Source: Clostridiales bacterium
Lineage (GTDB): Bacteria > Bacillota > Clostridia > Christensenellales > Borkfalkiaceae
Reading direction: 5' to 3'
DNA: 64,000 nt
Assembly: GCA_015055655.1 (NCBI GenBank)
Contig: SVHW01000002.1
Coordinates: forward strand, 1-64,000
Positions 26,308 to 35,628 of this stretch are shown piece after piece; the first letter of the stretch is position 1; the number at the start of each line of letters is the position of its first letter. The position numbers and the translations under genes are program-made. The notes under the pieces are model-generated. The model was not told the origin of the DNA. It did no database searches and worked only from the letters and a program-made list of their open reading frames with translations.

Positions 26308-28050
26308 ATGGCGTATTTGGCTTTATACCGTGCGTTTCGTCCAACGACGTTAAACGACGTCGTACGGCAAGAACATATCGTAACGGTATTAAAAAATCAA
26401 ATTATGACGGGCAGGGTTGGGCACGCCTATCTTTTTTGCGGCCCTCGCGGCACGGGCAAAACGAGTATTGCGAAAATATTTGCGATGTCCATCAATTGCG
26501 AAAACCCGATAGACGGTTCTCCTTGTGGAAAATGTTTCGCGTGTCGCGCGCTTTCCGACCCCGCAAATTTGGATATTTGCGAAATTGACGCGGCGTCTAA
26601 CAACGGCGTGGACGAAATGCGGGATTTGCGCGAAAAGGTGCAATATCCCCCCGTTGCAGGCAAATACAAAGTGTATATCATCGACGAAGTGCATATGCTT
26701 TCGCCCGGGGCTTTTAACGCGCTTTTGAAGACGTTGGAAGAACCGCCCGCGCACGCGGTATTCGTGTTAGCCACGACGGAATCGGCAAAAATTCCGGCGA
26801 CGATTTTATCCCGTTGTATGCGTTTTGATTTCAAGCTAATTCCCCAAGCGGATTTGGAAGAACGGTTACGTTACGTATTCGATAGCATTGGGAAAAAGTA
26901 CGAACAGGAGGCGATTGCGGCGATTGCGCGCGCAGGCGCAGGTAGCGTGCGCGATATGCTCTCCATTGCCGATACCTGCGTGTCGTACGCCAGCGGAACG
27001 CTGACGTACGCCGACGTGACGACGGTGCTTGGTGGCGCAGATTTTTCGGGCGTAGCCGCTTTTTGCGAAGCGGTGCTTGGCGGCAACGCAGGCGAGGCGT
27101 TCGAGCGAGCGGAAGCATTCCTTTCCGCAGGCAAAAGCGTTGGCGTACTCGTGAAAGACGTGATGAACTTTTTAAATTCCTGCGCGGTGGCGAAGATTTG
27201 TCGCAACGGAAAAGAAATTCTTGCATTGCCCGACAGCAATTACGCAGAGGTATTGCGCGTGGCGAATGGCGCAGACGGACACGGCTTACTCCGTGCCAGC
27301 GAAATTTTTGCGGAAGTGGAACAATCGCTTAAATATTCTTCTTCTCCCCGTATCGTATTTGAAACGGCGGTGTTAAAGGCGAGTATGCCCCAAGAAGATT
27401 ACGATATCGAGGCGTTGTTGACGCGTATCGCCGCCTTGGAAAAACAAGTGCAAGACGGGGCGATAAAAGCGTCCGTATGCGTAAATACGGAATCGGCGCA
27501 AGCGGAACGAAAAACGACGGAACGGAAAATAGAACCTGTTAAAGAAAAGGAAATCGTGGAAGAAACGCCGTTTATCCCTGAAATGGAAGCGCCTCCCGAC
27601 GAAGCGGAAACGGGCGGCAACGTCTATTTCGACGAGGACTTTTTGCCTAAGAAAAAGCCCGTGCAAGCCGTGAGGGAAACGCCTGTCGCCAAGCCTACGG
27701 CAGTGGCTGCGGAGAAAAACGTTGCTAGCGGCGACGCGAAGACGGTGTTCGGCGCGTTTTTGCGTTGTTTGCGTAAGACGGGCAAAAGCGGCGTGCTTTT
27801 CGCCATTTGTATGGATTTAGAGTACGCTTACGAGGGAGAGAAGTTCACCTTCTACACCGACAGCGAAACGATATACAACTCGCTGATAAAAGCGGAACAT
27901 TATCCCATTATCAAAGCTGCGTTTGAGGGGATAGGGATAGCGGAAGACGGATTTGCAATCCGTCTGCGCGGCAAGGCTGCGGATACGTTTAATAAAGATT
28001 TGGAAAAGTTAAAACAAACGTTTGGCGGCGTAAAAATCGACGTAAAATAA
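26308..28050 (+). CDS. dnaX: DNA polymerase III subunit gamma/tau
   Basis: YRPxTLxDVVRQEHI-like start, GPRGTGKTSIAKIFA, zinc motif CGKCFAC, DEVHMLSPGAFNALLKTLEEPP. Confidence 0.97.
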   Translation: MAYLALYRAFRPTTLNDVVRQEHIVTVLKNQIMTGRVGHAYLFCGPRGTGKTSIAKIFAMSINCENPIDGSPCGKCFACRALSDPANLDICEIDAASNNGVDEMRDLREKVQYPPVAGKYKVYIIDEVHMLSPGAFNALLKTLEEPPAHAVFVLATTESAKIPATILSRCMRFDFKLIPQADLEERLRYVFDSIGKKYEQEAIAAIARAGAGSVRDMLSIADTCVSYASGTLTYADVTTVLGGADFSGVAAFCEAVLGGNAGEAFERAEAFLSAGKSVGVLVKDVMNFLNSCAVAKICRNGKEILALPDSNYAEVLRVANGADGHGLLRASEIFAEVEQSLKYSSSPRIVFETAVLKASMPQEDYDIEALLTRIAALEKQVQDGAIKASVCVNTESAQAERKTTERKIEPVKEKEIVEETPFIPEMEAPPDEAETGGNVYFDEDFLPKKKPVQAVRETPVAKPTAVAAEKNVASGDAKTVFGAFLRCLRKTGKSGVLFAICMDLEYAYEGEKFTFYTDSETIYNSLIKAEHYPIIKAAFEGIGIAEDGFAIRLRGKAADTFNKDLEKLKQTFGGVKIDVK

Positions 28051-28076
28051 CAGAGAAATACTTGGAGGAAATAGAT

Positions 28077-28409
28077 ATGGCTAACTTTAACGCGGGAAAC
28101 AATAATATGCAAAATATGATGCGTCAAATGCAAAAAGTGCAAGAAGAAATGGAGAAGACGGCAGAACTTTTAGACGATTGGGAAGTCGTCGGTACGTCGG
28201 CAGGCGAAGCCGTAGTCGTATATATGAACGCTAAAAAAATTATCGACGGCATCGAACTGGACGAAAGCGTCGTTGACCCGACGGATATCGAAATGTTGGA
28301 AGATTTGATTATGGCTGCGATTAACGACGGCTATGCAAAAGCGGATAAAGTGTACGAAGAGAAGATGAGCAAGTACGGGAATATGGGCTCGTTGAAAGGC
28401 TTGCTGTAA
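28077..28409 (+). CDS. YbaB/EbfC family nucleoid-associated protein
   Basis: MQNMMRQMQKVQEEMEKTAELLDDWEVVGTSAGEAVVVYMNAKKII; between dnaX and recR. Confidence 0.95.
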   Translation: MANFNAGNNNMQNMMRQMQKVQEEMEKTAELLDDWEVVGTSAGEAVVVYMNAKKIIDGIELDESVVDPTDIEMLEDLIMAAINDGYAKADKVYEEKMSKYGNMGSLKGLL

Positions 28410-28473
28410 AAAAACGCCGCGACGGCGGGAATAGTACGTTATGCCTATGGCAGGCCGCCGTGGGTGCGTTTTT
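28408..28473 (+). terminator. long imperfect hairpin with T-run between ybaB and recR
   Basis: aaaaaacgccgcgacggcgg ... ccgccgtgggtgcgttttt. Confidence 0.45.
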
Positions 28474-28574
28474 CCGTCCTGCAACGCCGAGAGAAAGCGC
28501 GTTGACGGAAGTATGAAAAATAGGCGTTCTATCCAAGCAGTATTTAAAGAGAAACGTCAAAAGGAATTAGCGAA

Positions 28575-29168
28575 ATGGATATTTTTATCGAGCCGATAGG
28601 AAAACTTGTCAACGAGTTTTCCAAATTGCCCGGCGTAGGCAAAAAAACGGCGCAAAGGTATGCGTATAAAATAATCGATATGCCCGAAGCGGAAGCGCGT
28701 GCGTTTGCCGACGCGATTATCGGGGTGAAGAGAAAGGTGCGCTATTGTAAAATATGCGGCAATTTTACCGAGGAGGAAGAGTGCGCTATTTGCAAGACGC
28801 GCGATAAGAGTGTGATTTGCGTAGTAAAAGAGCCGAGGGACGTCACGGCGATTGAAAAGTTGAGAGAATTTAAGGGGGTATATCACGTTTTACACGGCGT
28901 TATCGACCCGTTGTCAGGGATAGGGCCAAACGATATACGCATCCGTGAGCTGCTTGCGAGATTGCAGACGAACGAGGTGAAAGAGGTTATCGTGGCGACC
29001 AACCCCGACGTGTCGGGGGACGCGACGGCGATGTACCTTGCAAAACTGATTAAGCCGTTGGACGTGAAGGTAACGCGGCTTGCGCACGGTATCCCCGTGG
29101 GCTCGGAAATCGAGTACACGGACGACGTTACGCTTGCCCGTGCTTTTGTAGAAAGAAATACGTTATAA
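28575..29168 (+). CDS. recR: recombination protein RecR
   Basis: [20 protein letters not shown]4 zinc motif [16 protein letters not shown], Toprim. Confidence 0.98.
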   Translation: MDIFIEPIGKLVNEFSKLPGVGKKTAQRYAYKIIDMPEAEARAFADAIIGVKRKVRYCKICGNFTEEEECAICKTRDKSVICVVKEPRDVTAIEKLREFKGVYHVLHGVIDPLSGIGPNDIRIRELLARLQTNEVKEVIVATNPDVSGDATAMYLAKLIKPLDVKVTRLAHGIPVGSEIEYTDDVTLARAFVERNTL

Positions 29169-29177
29169 GCGTGTTAT

Positions 29178-29215
29178 AAAAAGCCCGAAACGCAGTTGTT
29201 GCGCTTCGGGCTTTT
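29178..29215 (+). terminator. Rho-independent terminator after recR
   Basis: aaaaagcccgaaacgcagttgttgcgcttcgggctttt. Confidence 0.85.
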
Positions 29216-29225
29216 GTTATGCTGT

Positions 29226-29260
29226 AAAAAATCTCCCCCAAGCCACACGGCTTGGGGGAG
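29226..29260 (-). terminator. Rho-independent terminator (minus strand)
   Basis: aaaaaatctcccccaagccacacggcttgggggag; A-run reads as T-run on minus strand. Confidence 0.8.
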
Positions 29261-29283
29261 CGCGTTATTTTGTAAGGAAGAAA

Positions 29284-30609
29284 TTAGTCTTCAAGAGAAA
29301 TGCCTTTTTTCTCTGCTTTTCTAATTTTCTTAAGCTTTCTTCTTAATCTGCCATAGTAAGCGATGGAGAAGATAACGAAAGCCATTGCAATAGCAAAGGA
29401 GATGATAGACGCGGAGGAGAAGGAAACGGAGAGATTTCCAAGCATTTCCGCCATTTCCGCAGCGGTGTCTGCACCTGCGATTTTTGCCATAAGTCCGTCG
29501 GGTTTAGACAGCATTCTAAAGGCAAGGGAGGGGATGAACACCAAGATAAGGCAGGGCAACCAACCAAGCCAGATAGGAAGCTTTAATTTTACAGCGTTGT
29601 TCGTTTTTCTCATTTTTACGAGAATTTTCAAGATGATATAGAACCAGGTGAACGCGGTGAAGATGAATACGAAACCGATGACTTTCATAATCATAGCAAT
29701 CATTTCCGCAGAATCTTCGGGGATTTGGTCAAGAATCAAATCCGTAAGTTTGGCTTTTAATTCGTCTACGGAACTACCGGATTCTTCTTCCGCTGCCGCG
29801 GTGATAAACGAGGTGGATACTACGTTGTTGGTGGAAGCGCTGTCTTCCGTTTCTTCCAACAATTCCAAAAGAAGGCTGGCAATCAATTCGTCCGTTTTGA
29901 TATGTCCTTCGTCGTCGGCAATTTCAAGCAAGATTTCTTTTACTTCGTCGGTAATTTCTTCTTTGGTGCTTGCGTCAAGCGTATCGTAGGTGGAAGCGTC
30001 GTACGTGTTCAATTTATTGAATACGTCGTCGATAGTGTCTACGATTTGCGCGGTGATTTCGTCTACGTGTGCGCCTTCGTCAATCGTCGTCATCAATTTG
30101 TCAATCTCACCGTCTATGTAGTCTTCCGTGACGCCGGCTGCGTCCATCGTTTCTCTAACTTCTTCGTGACCTTCCAATTCTTCGTCAACCATTGCGTAAA
30201 CGGTAGTTTTCACCGTTACTTTCGCCGTGTTGGACGCGATTTTCGATAAGGTAGGGTACAAATCGTCGATGATGTTCGATACGTTATCGTCAATCAACGC
30301 TTGTACGGAATCGGTAGCGTCGCCGCCAATCGCAGCAAGCATATCCGCCGTTTTTAAACGAATAGAAAGTTCGAGAGTGATGCCTTCTTCGCCGACAACT
30401 TCTGCGGCGTCGAACTCTAAATCTTCCATATCTTCGCTGCCTTCCGTTGCGCCGTCCAAAATTTCCTGCAACATTTCGGGGGTAACCGTGTAAGCTACGG
30501 CAACCTTCCAAAAAGGCATAAAGAAATAGGATACGATGCTCAGGACGCAAAGTACGGAAATGATGATGTTACAAATTCCCACTTTAAAACGTAATGATTT
30601 TTTATCCAT
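29284..30609 (-). CDS. hypothetical multi-pass membrane protein with acidic extracytoplasmic loop
   Basis: N-terminal TM, Asp/Glu-rich ~230-aa loop, three C-terminal TMs; start MDKKSLRFKVG after GGGAGCTC. Confidence 0.7.
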   Translation of the reverse strand: MDKKSLRFKVGICNIIISVLCVLSIVSYFFMPFWKVAVAYTVTPEMLQEILDGATEGSEDMEDLEFDAAEVVGEEGITLELSIRLKTADMLAAIGGDATDSVQALIDDNVSNIIDDLYPTLSKIASNTAKVTVKTTVYAMVDEELEGHEEVRETMDAAGVTEDYIDGEIDKLMTTIDEGAHVDEITAQIVDTIDDVFNKLNTYDASTYDTLDASTKEEITDEVKEILLEIADDEGHIKTDELIASLLLELLEETEDSASTNNVVSTSFITAAAEEESGSSVDELKAKLTDLILDQIPEDSAEMIAMIMKVIGFVFIFTAFTWFYIILKILVKMRKTNNAVKLKLPIWLGWLPCLILVFIPSLAFRMLSKPDGLMAKIAGADTAAEMAEMLGNLSVSFSSASIISFAIAMAFVIFSIAYYGRLRRKLKKIRKAEKKGISLED

Positions 30610-30766
30610 ATGAGCTCCCTCGCGCATAATGCGCAAATAAAATAATGTATATAGTTTAACACATTACAATAATATTGTCAATGCGTTTTAACATAAGTTT
30701 TTTAATAAATGCGGTGTTTTTTTGTTTTTTCGCATACTTTTTTACGTAGTTTGACAAAATATTGCT

Positions 30767-30883
30767 ATGAGAAAGATAAAAATTTACGAAAGTGACGGAA
30801 AAAGCGCGGACGAACGGGAAACGTGCTTTCCCCGTCCTAACAAGATGGATAGGGTGCAGGAGAAGAAAAACGGCGTAATATGA
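30767..30883 (+). CDS. possible 38-aa small ORF overlapping the spoVAC start
   Basis: MRKIKIYESDGKSADERETCFPRPNKMDRVQEKKNGVI; stop TGA overlaps the spoVAC ATG (ATGA); no convincing RBS. Confidence 0.25.
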   Translation: MRKIKIYESDGKSADERETCFPRPNKMDRVQEKKNGVI

Positions 30884-31332
30884 CGGGGAAAAACAGACAG
30901 AATTACAATAAAAATTACGTGGCGTACGTCAATTCGTTTGCGCCGCCGACGGAGCATTTCAAAAACTGTTTCCGCGCGTTTATCGTGGGCGGTTTTATAT
31001 GTTGCGTGGGGCAGTTTTTGCGCTACGTACTCGAATACGCGTTTGGGTTGCAAGGGGACGAGCTTGCAGGTACGGTTAGCGTCATACTCATCTTTTTGGG
31101 TACGTTATTGACGGGCTTGGGCGTGTACGACAGAATAGGTAAAAACGCGGGGGCTGGTTCTATCGTGCCGATTACGGGATTTGCCAATTCCGTGGCGTCG
31201 CCTGCCATCGAATTCAAGACGGAGGGTATGATATACGGTATGGCGGCGAAGATGTTTATCGTGGCAGGCCCGATTATCGTATTCGGCGTATTGGCTGGTA
31301 CGTTGGTGGGGATTATCTATCTTTTTTTATAA
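30880..31332 (+). CDS. spoVAC: stage V sporulation protein AC
   Basis: NFKNCFRAF-type segment; KNAGAGSIVPITGFANSVASPAIEFKTEGMIYGMAAKMFIVAGPIIVFG; followed by spoVAD. Confidence 0.95.
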   Translation: MTGKNRQNYNKNYVAYVNSFAPPTEHFKNCFRAFIVGGFICCVGQFLRYVLEYAFGLQGDELAGTVSVILIFLGTLLTGLGVYDRIGKNAGAGSIVPITGFANSVASPAIEFKTEGMIYGMAAKMFIVAGPIIVFGVLAGTLVGIIYLFL

Positions 31333-31347
31333 ACGAGAGGGGTATGT

Positions 31348-32346
31348 ATGCGTTCAAGGCAAACGATAGAGTTCGTAAATAAACCGAGAATTATTGCCAC
31401 AGGGACGATAGCAGGGCCAAAGGAATGCGCCGGTGTGGTGGGTAAATACGTCGATAAAGCGTTGTTGGACGATAAATTTGGGGAAAGCACGTATGAAAAG
31501 GCAGAGTGTAAGATGTTGACGTTTGCCATTTCCCAAACGATAGAAAACGCGGCGTTGCAAGAAAAGGACGTAGATATGCTCGTTTCGGGGGATTTGCTCA
31601 ATCAAATCATTTCCGCCAGCTTTGCCGCGCGTGATTTCGACGTGCCGTTTTTAGGGGTGTACAGCGCTTGTTCCACGATGTCGGAGGGGATGGCGATTGC
31701 CGCCGCGTTTATCAACGCGGGGTATGCAAAACGCGTCGTTGCGGCAACGGGCAGCCACTTTTCTTCAGCGGAACGGCAGTATCGTTATCCATTAGAGCTG
31801 GGAAACACGCGTCCACCGCAGGCGCAATGGACGGTGACGGGCGCAGGGGGCGCGTTGATTGCCGATACGGGCAGCGATATTGCGATAACGCACGCTACGT
31901 TTGGGAAAGTGGTGGATTTTGGCATAACGGACGTGAATAATATGGGCGCGGCAATGGCGCCGGCGGCGCGCGATACGATTATTAGGCATTTGAAGGATAC
32001 GGGTCGTACGCCCGACGATTACGATTTGATAATCACGGGGGATTTGGGCGCGCTTGGCAGCCGTATATTGAAGGACTTGACGTGGGAGAAAGGGGTGGAT
32101 ATTCAAAAAAATCACGTCGATTGCGGCGAAATTATTTATAACGTTATCGAAAAGGAGTTTCAAGGAGGTAGCGGCGCAGGTTGCAGCGCCGTCGTCGTTA
32201 ACTCGTATATTTTCGAGCAATTAAAAAGAAGAAAATTGCGGCGCGTATTATTTGCGGCGACGGGCGCGTTGCTTTCCACCGTGTCCAGCGGACAAGGGGA
32301 AAGCATACCTTGCATTTGTCACGCGGTAGCGATAGAAAACGTGTAG
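31348..32346 (+). CDS. spoVAD: stage V sporulation protein AD
   Basis: Thiolase-like fold; AGPKECAGVVGKYVDKALLDDKFGESTYEKAECKM...GVYSACSTMSEGM. Confidence 0.97.
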   Translation: MRSRQTIEFVNKPRIIATGTIAGPKECAGVVGKYVDKALLDDKFGESTYEKAECKMLTFAISQTIENAALQEKDVDMLVSGDLLNQIISASFAARDFDVPFLGVYSACSTMSEGMAIAAAFINAGYAKRVVAATGSHFSSAERQYRYPLELGNTRPPQAQWTVTGAGGALIADTGSDIAITHATFGKVVDFGITDVNNMGAAMAPAARDTIIRHLKDTGRTPDDYDLIITGDLGALGSRILKDLTWEKGVDIQKNHVDCGEIIYNVIEKEFQGGSGAGCSAVVVNSYIFEQLKRRKLRRVLFAATGALLSTVSSGQGESIPCICHAVAIENV

Positions 32347-32366
32347 ACAATCAATAGGGAGGGGAA

Positions 32367-32750
32367 ATGTTTGAAACGTATTTAGAAATATTTTTAGGGT
32401 TTGCAAAAGCGTTTGCCGTAGGCGGTTTGATATGTATGTTGGCGCAAATCGTTATCAATTTCACCGACTTGACGGCAGGGAAAATTCTCGTGATATTTAT
32501 GTTGGCAGGGGTGGTTTTACAAGGCTTGGGAATATATCAATACTTGGTGGATTTTGCAGGGGCTGGGGCTACCGTGCCGATTAGCGGCTTTGGGTATTTA
32601 TTGGCAAACGGCGCGATAAAAGGGGCGCAAAAAGGACTGTTTGGCGCGTTTACGGGCGCGCTGAGCGCCGCCAGCGCGGGGATTTCCGCCGCCGTGATTT
32701 TTTCGTATCTTATGGCAATGATTTTTCAATCGAAAAGCAAAAAGAATTAA
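32367..32750 (+). CDS. spoVAE: stage V sporulation protein AE
   Basis: FAVGGLICMLAQIVINFTDLTAGKILVIFMLAGVVLQGLGIYQYLVDFAGAGATVPISGFG. Confidence 0.95.
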   Translation: MFETYLEIFLGFAKAFAVGGLICMLAQIVINFTDLTAGKILVIFMLAGVVLQGLGIYQYLVDFAGAGATVPISGFGYLLANGAIKGAQKGLFGAFTGALSAASAGISAAVIFSYLMAMIFQSKSKKN

Positions 32751-32786
32751 AAAAGCAGCCGCCCGTTTACGGGCGGCTGTTGTCTT
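32749..32786. terminator. bidirectional terminator between spoVAE and nucleoside hydrolase
   Basis: aaaaaagcagccgcccgtttacgggcggctgttgtctttt. Confidence 0.75.
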
Positions 32787-32788
32787 TT

Positions 32789-33724
32789 CTAACAATCGAT
32801 TTTGATATGGTTTAGTTTATGCAATTTCTCGTCGAGCAGACGGATAAACCGATTTCTATCGACGTCTGTAACGAGCGTTACGTTGCCGTCGTCACAAAAC
32901 GTAACGGTGGTTTTCCCCGGGGCGTCACAGGTGTCAACGTGGACGCGGCACCGTTTCGTTTGAAACAGGTCGGGACGCATCAGCGCGAAATAGGCGCACG
33001 TGTCGTTGGTGGCAACCCGTTTATTGGGATAACCTGGTTCCCAATACGCGTTATACATTTGATACATCCATTTTCCCACGTCGTTGACTTCTTTTAAGTG
33101 GTTGACGTAATCTTCGTCCAAATGCGCTTTTCTTCTGCCAACGTCGGAGGGCAACATAACGAGAGGAATACCGCTATCAAGCACGATTTGGAAGGCTTCC
33201 GGGTCGCAAGAGATATTAAACGAAATGTGGTCGGGATATCCTTCTAAACCGTAGGGAGAGCCGCCCATAAATACGATTTTGGGTATTTTTTCAATGACGT
33301 CGGGGTGTTTGGTGAACAGCACGCCAAGGTTGGTATGCGGGCCGAGTACGAGAGGGATAATATCTCCGTCGCCCTCCTTTAACGTTTGGTACATCGCTTC
33401 CACGGCGTCCGTTTGGATGATTGTGCGTTTTGCCGTGGCAGGGGGGATATAGCCGCCCAAACCTTCTTTTTGGTGGATGAATTCCGCCGTTTCGCTGACG
33501 CGATACATAGCGGTTGCTTGCCCTTTCGCCACCGGCACGTCGATATCGAGAATATCCAAAAGGTGCAACGTGTTGCGCGTGGCGGTGTCGATGCTGATAT
33601 TGCCCACGACGGTAGTCAATAATAAGACGTCCGCCGATTCGTCCGTTAACGCGTAGATAAGGCAGATGCTGTCGTCTACACCCGGGTCGGTATCAATAAT
33701 GAGTTTTTGTTTCCTTCTTTCCAT
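32789..33724 (-). CDS. inosine-uridine preferring nucleoside hydrolase family protein
   Basis: KLIIDTDPGVDDSICLIYAL...GPHTNLGVLFTKHPDVIEKIPKIVFMGG. Confidence 0.95.
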   Translation of the reverse strand: MERRKQKLIIDTDPGVDDSICLIYALTDESADVLLLTTVVGNISIDTATRNTLHLLDILDIDVPVAKGQATAMYRVSETAEFIHQKEGLGGYIPPATAKRTIIQTDAVEAMYQTLKEGDGDIIPLVLGPHTNLGVLFTKHPDVIEKIPKIVFMGGSPYGLEGYPDHISFNISCDPEAFQIVLDSGIPLVMLPSDVGRRKAHLDEDYVNHLKEVNDVGKWMYQMYNAYWEPGYPNKRVATNDTCAYFALMRPDLFQTKRCRVHVDTCDAPGKTTVTFCDDGNVTLVTDVDRNRFIRLLDEKLHKLNHIKIDC

Positions 33725-33777
33725 ACTGTTATTATACTACGCGGCGCAAAAAATAGCAACCCTTTTTGAAAAAAACG

Positions 33778-34488
33778 TTACTGCGGCGCAGAAAGGACGG
33801 GTTTGTTGCCAAAGATATCCGATTGTAAGTAGGCGTCGGGGATATGCCCGACGATGACCGATTCCCCGACGAGTATTTCCGTTAAGACGGCAAAATTTTC
33901 CGTTCGGGAAGGCATTACGATGCTGATGTCTGCGATGACGTTTAGATAGATGGAGTGTTTCGTTTGGTTGATGCCCACGCTTTCAAATTTAGAAGAAAAA
34001 TCGCAGGAAACGGAACTGACGGGGATGATGCGGAAGTGGATGCTTGGGCCAAGCCCCGCAAACGCCTCAATGCCCGTCAACGCGCCAAGGGGGATAGGAA
34101 TCCCGTTCAAGCTTAAATTTTTGAGATTGGATTGCGAGATAGAGGCGGTGTCGCGTGCAATTTTGTTTATTTTAAGGGCGTTGGCGGATACGCCGACGAT
34201 ATCGCCTACGTCGTTGCGCGTTACCGTCACCAAATCTTCGTAACGCATTTCGTCGGATAACGTGTAATACACGGCGTCGTTGACGGCAACCGTCGTGCTG
34301 GCGCGCATCGTGGCTTCGCTGATAGAGATAAGTACGCGGGTTACGTTATGTTGAAAATGAATAAAAAGAAGGGTAATCAGCGCGACGATTGAAAGGATAA
34401 AAACAATCCATTTTCGTTTCCGCTTGCGTTTTTTGTCTTGTTTTTTGGGCGGATAGGTGGGCAATGCGTATTCTCGAAAGCGGTTCAT
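33778..34488 (-). CDS. yunB: sporulation protein YunB
   Basis: SEATMRASTTVAVNDAVYYTL...IPLGALTGIEAFAGLGPSIHFRIIPVSSVSCDFSSKFESVGINQTKHSIYLNV. Confidence 0.88.
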   Translation of the reverse strand: MNRFREYALPTYPPKKQDKKRKRKRKWIVFILSIVALITLLFIHFQHNVTRVLISISEATMRASTTVAVNDAVYYTLSDEMRYEDLVTVTRNDVGDIVGVSANALKINKIARDTASISQSNLKNLSLNGIPIPLGALTGIEAFAGLGPSIHFRIIPVSSVSCDFSSKFESVGINQTKHSIYLNVIADISIVMPSRTENFAVLTEILVGESVIVGHIPDAYLQSDIFGNKPVLSAPQ

Positions 34489-35537
34489 TTGTCAATCGCT
34501 CTTCGTATTTCACGCAAAATAAAATCGTTGGCAGGGGGGAAGGAAGTTTCTTGCAGACGTTGTGTTAGCGTTTCGTCTAAAAACGTTTCCTCTATCGCTT
34601 GGGGGAATTTTTCAATGGTGGATTGCGGCAATATTTTACACAGACCTTTGCTTGCGAAATATTGCGCGTTTTCCCATTGGTCGCCGCGCGTTTGTCCTTC
34701 CAAGGGGATAAACAGCGTCGGTTTTTTTAAAGCGAGCGTTTCAAACACCGTACCCGCGCCGGCGCGCGCGACAACGACGTCGGCGCAGGCGTATAGGCTG
34801 CCCATGTCCGTAACGAATTCGAATTGCCGATAATTTTTTACGTTGCTATCCACCAAATTCCCTTTGCCGCAAACGTGTAATACGACGTATTTGCTTGTGA
34901 AATCTTTTAGGTTGTTGCGCAACGCGTCGTTGATGATTTTACTGCCGCTGCCGCCGCCAAAAACGAGAAGAACTTTCTTCGTTTCGTCAATGCCCAAACG
35001 TTGCCGCGCCGCCGTTTTGGAGAAGGAAAATATAGATTGTTTGATGGGCGCGCCGCTGTACACGCCCCGACGAAAGCGTTTTGCCGTTTCGGGGAACGAC
35101 GTGAAAATTTTCTCGCACGCCCTTGCGGAAAGCCTGTTGGCTAACCCCGGTGATAAATCGCTCTCGTGGGCAAAGCAGGGAATTTTTAATTTTTTTGCGG
35201 CGTACACGACGGGGAGAGAAACGTATCCGCCCTTGGAAAAAACGGCGTCGGGCTGAAAGGACAATAACCCTTTTTTTGCTTGTTTATAAGCGCGTAAAAA
35301 AGAAAAGGGGATACGGACGTTTTGTCGCAATCCTTTAAAGCCGCCGCCTCGTACTAATTTTGGGCAGTCAATTGCGTAATAGGGAATCTTCCATTGGGCG
35401 ACGATGCCCTTTTCAATGCCGTTCGTGCCGATATAGCACACGTCCGTATCCCCGTTGGCAAGAAGCCGTTCGATAAGTGCGATATTCGGGACGACGTGTC
35501 CTGCGCTGCCCCCGCCCGTAAAAAGGATTTTTCGCAT
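34485..35537 (-). CDS. murG: UDP-N-acetylglucosamine--N-acetylmuramyl-(pentapeptide) pyrophosphoryl-undecaprenol GlcNAc transferase
   Basis: MRKILFTGGGSAGHVVPNIALIERLL...VFSKGGYVSLPVVYAAKKLKIPCFAHESDLSPGLANR; start moved from the ORF-track M to this one. Confidence 0.93.
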   Translation of the reverse strand: MRKILFTGGGSAGHVVPNIALIERLLANGDTDVCYIGTNGIEKGIVAQWKIPYYAIDCPKLVRGGGFKGLRQNVRIPFSFLRAYKQAKKGLLSFQPDAVFSKGGYVSLPVVYAAKKLKIPCFAHESDLSPGLANRLSARACEKIFTSFPETAKRFRRGVYSGAPIKQSIFSFSKTAARQRLGIDETKKVLLVFGGGSGSKIINDALRNNLKDFTSKYVVLHVCGKGNLVDSNVKNYRQFEFVTDMGSLYACADVVVARAGAGTVFETLALKKPTLFIPLEGQTRGDQWENAQYFASKGLCKILPQSTIEKFPQAIEETFLDETLTQRLQETSFPPANDFILREIRRAIDK

Positions 35538-35597
35538 AGTTTCCCTCCGCTTTTTCCTACTATTATTATAGACGCGACGGGCGTTGGATATTCTATA

Positions 35598-35624
35598 AAA
35601 AACAGCCCGATATCTCGGGCTGAA
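35598..35624 (-). terminator. terminator of the WYL regulator gene
   Basis: aaaaaacagcccgatatctcgggctg. Confidence 0.75.
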
Positions 35625-35628
35625 AGAA

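Noticed and set aside
28410-28574. SRP RNA (scr) near dnaX-recR
   Set aside because: The conserved SRP Alu/S-domain motif GGAAGCAGC was not found; the segment is better explained as a hairpin with a T-run.
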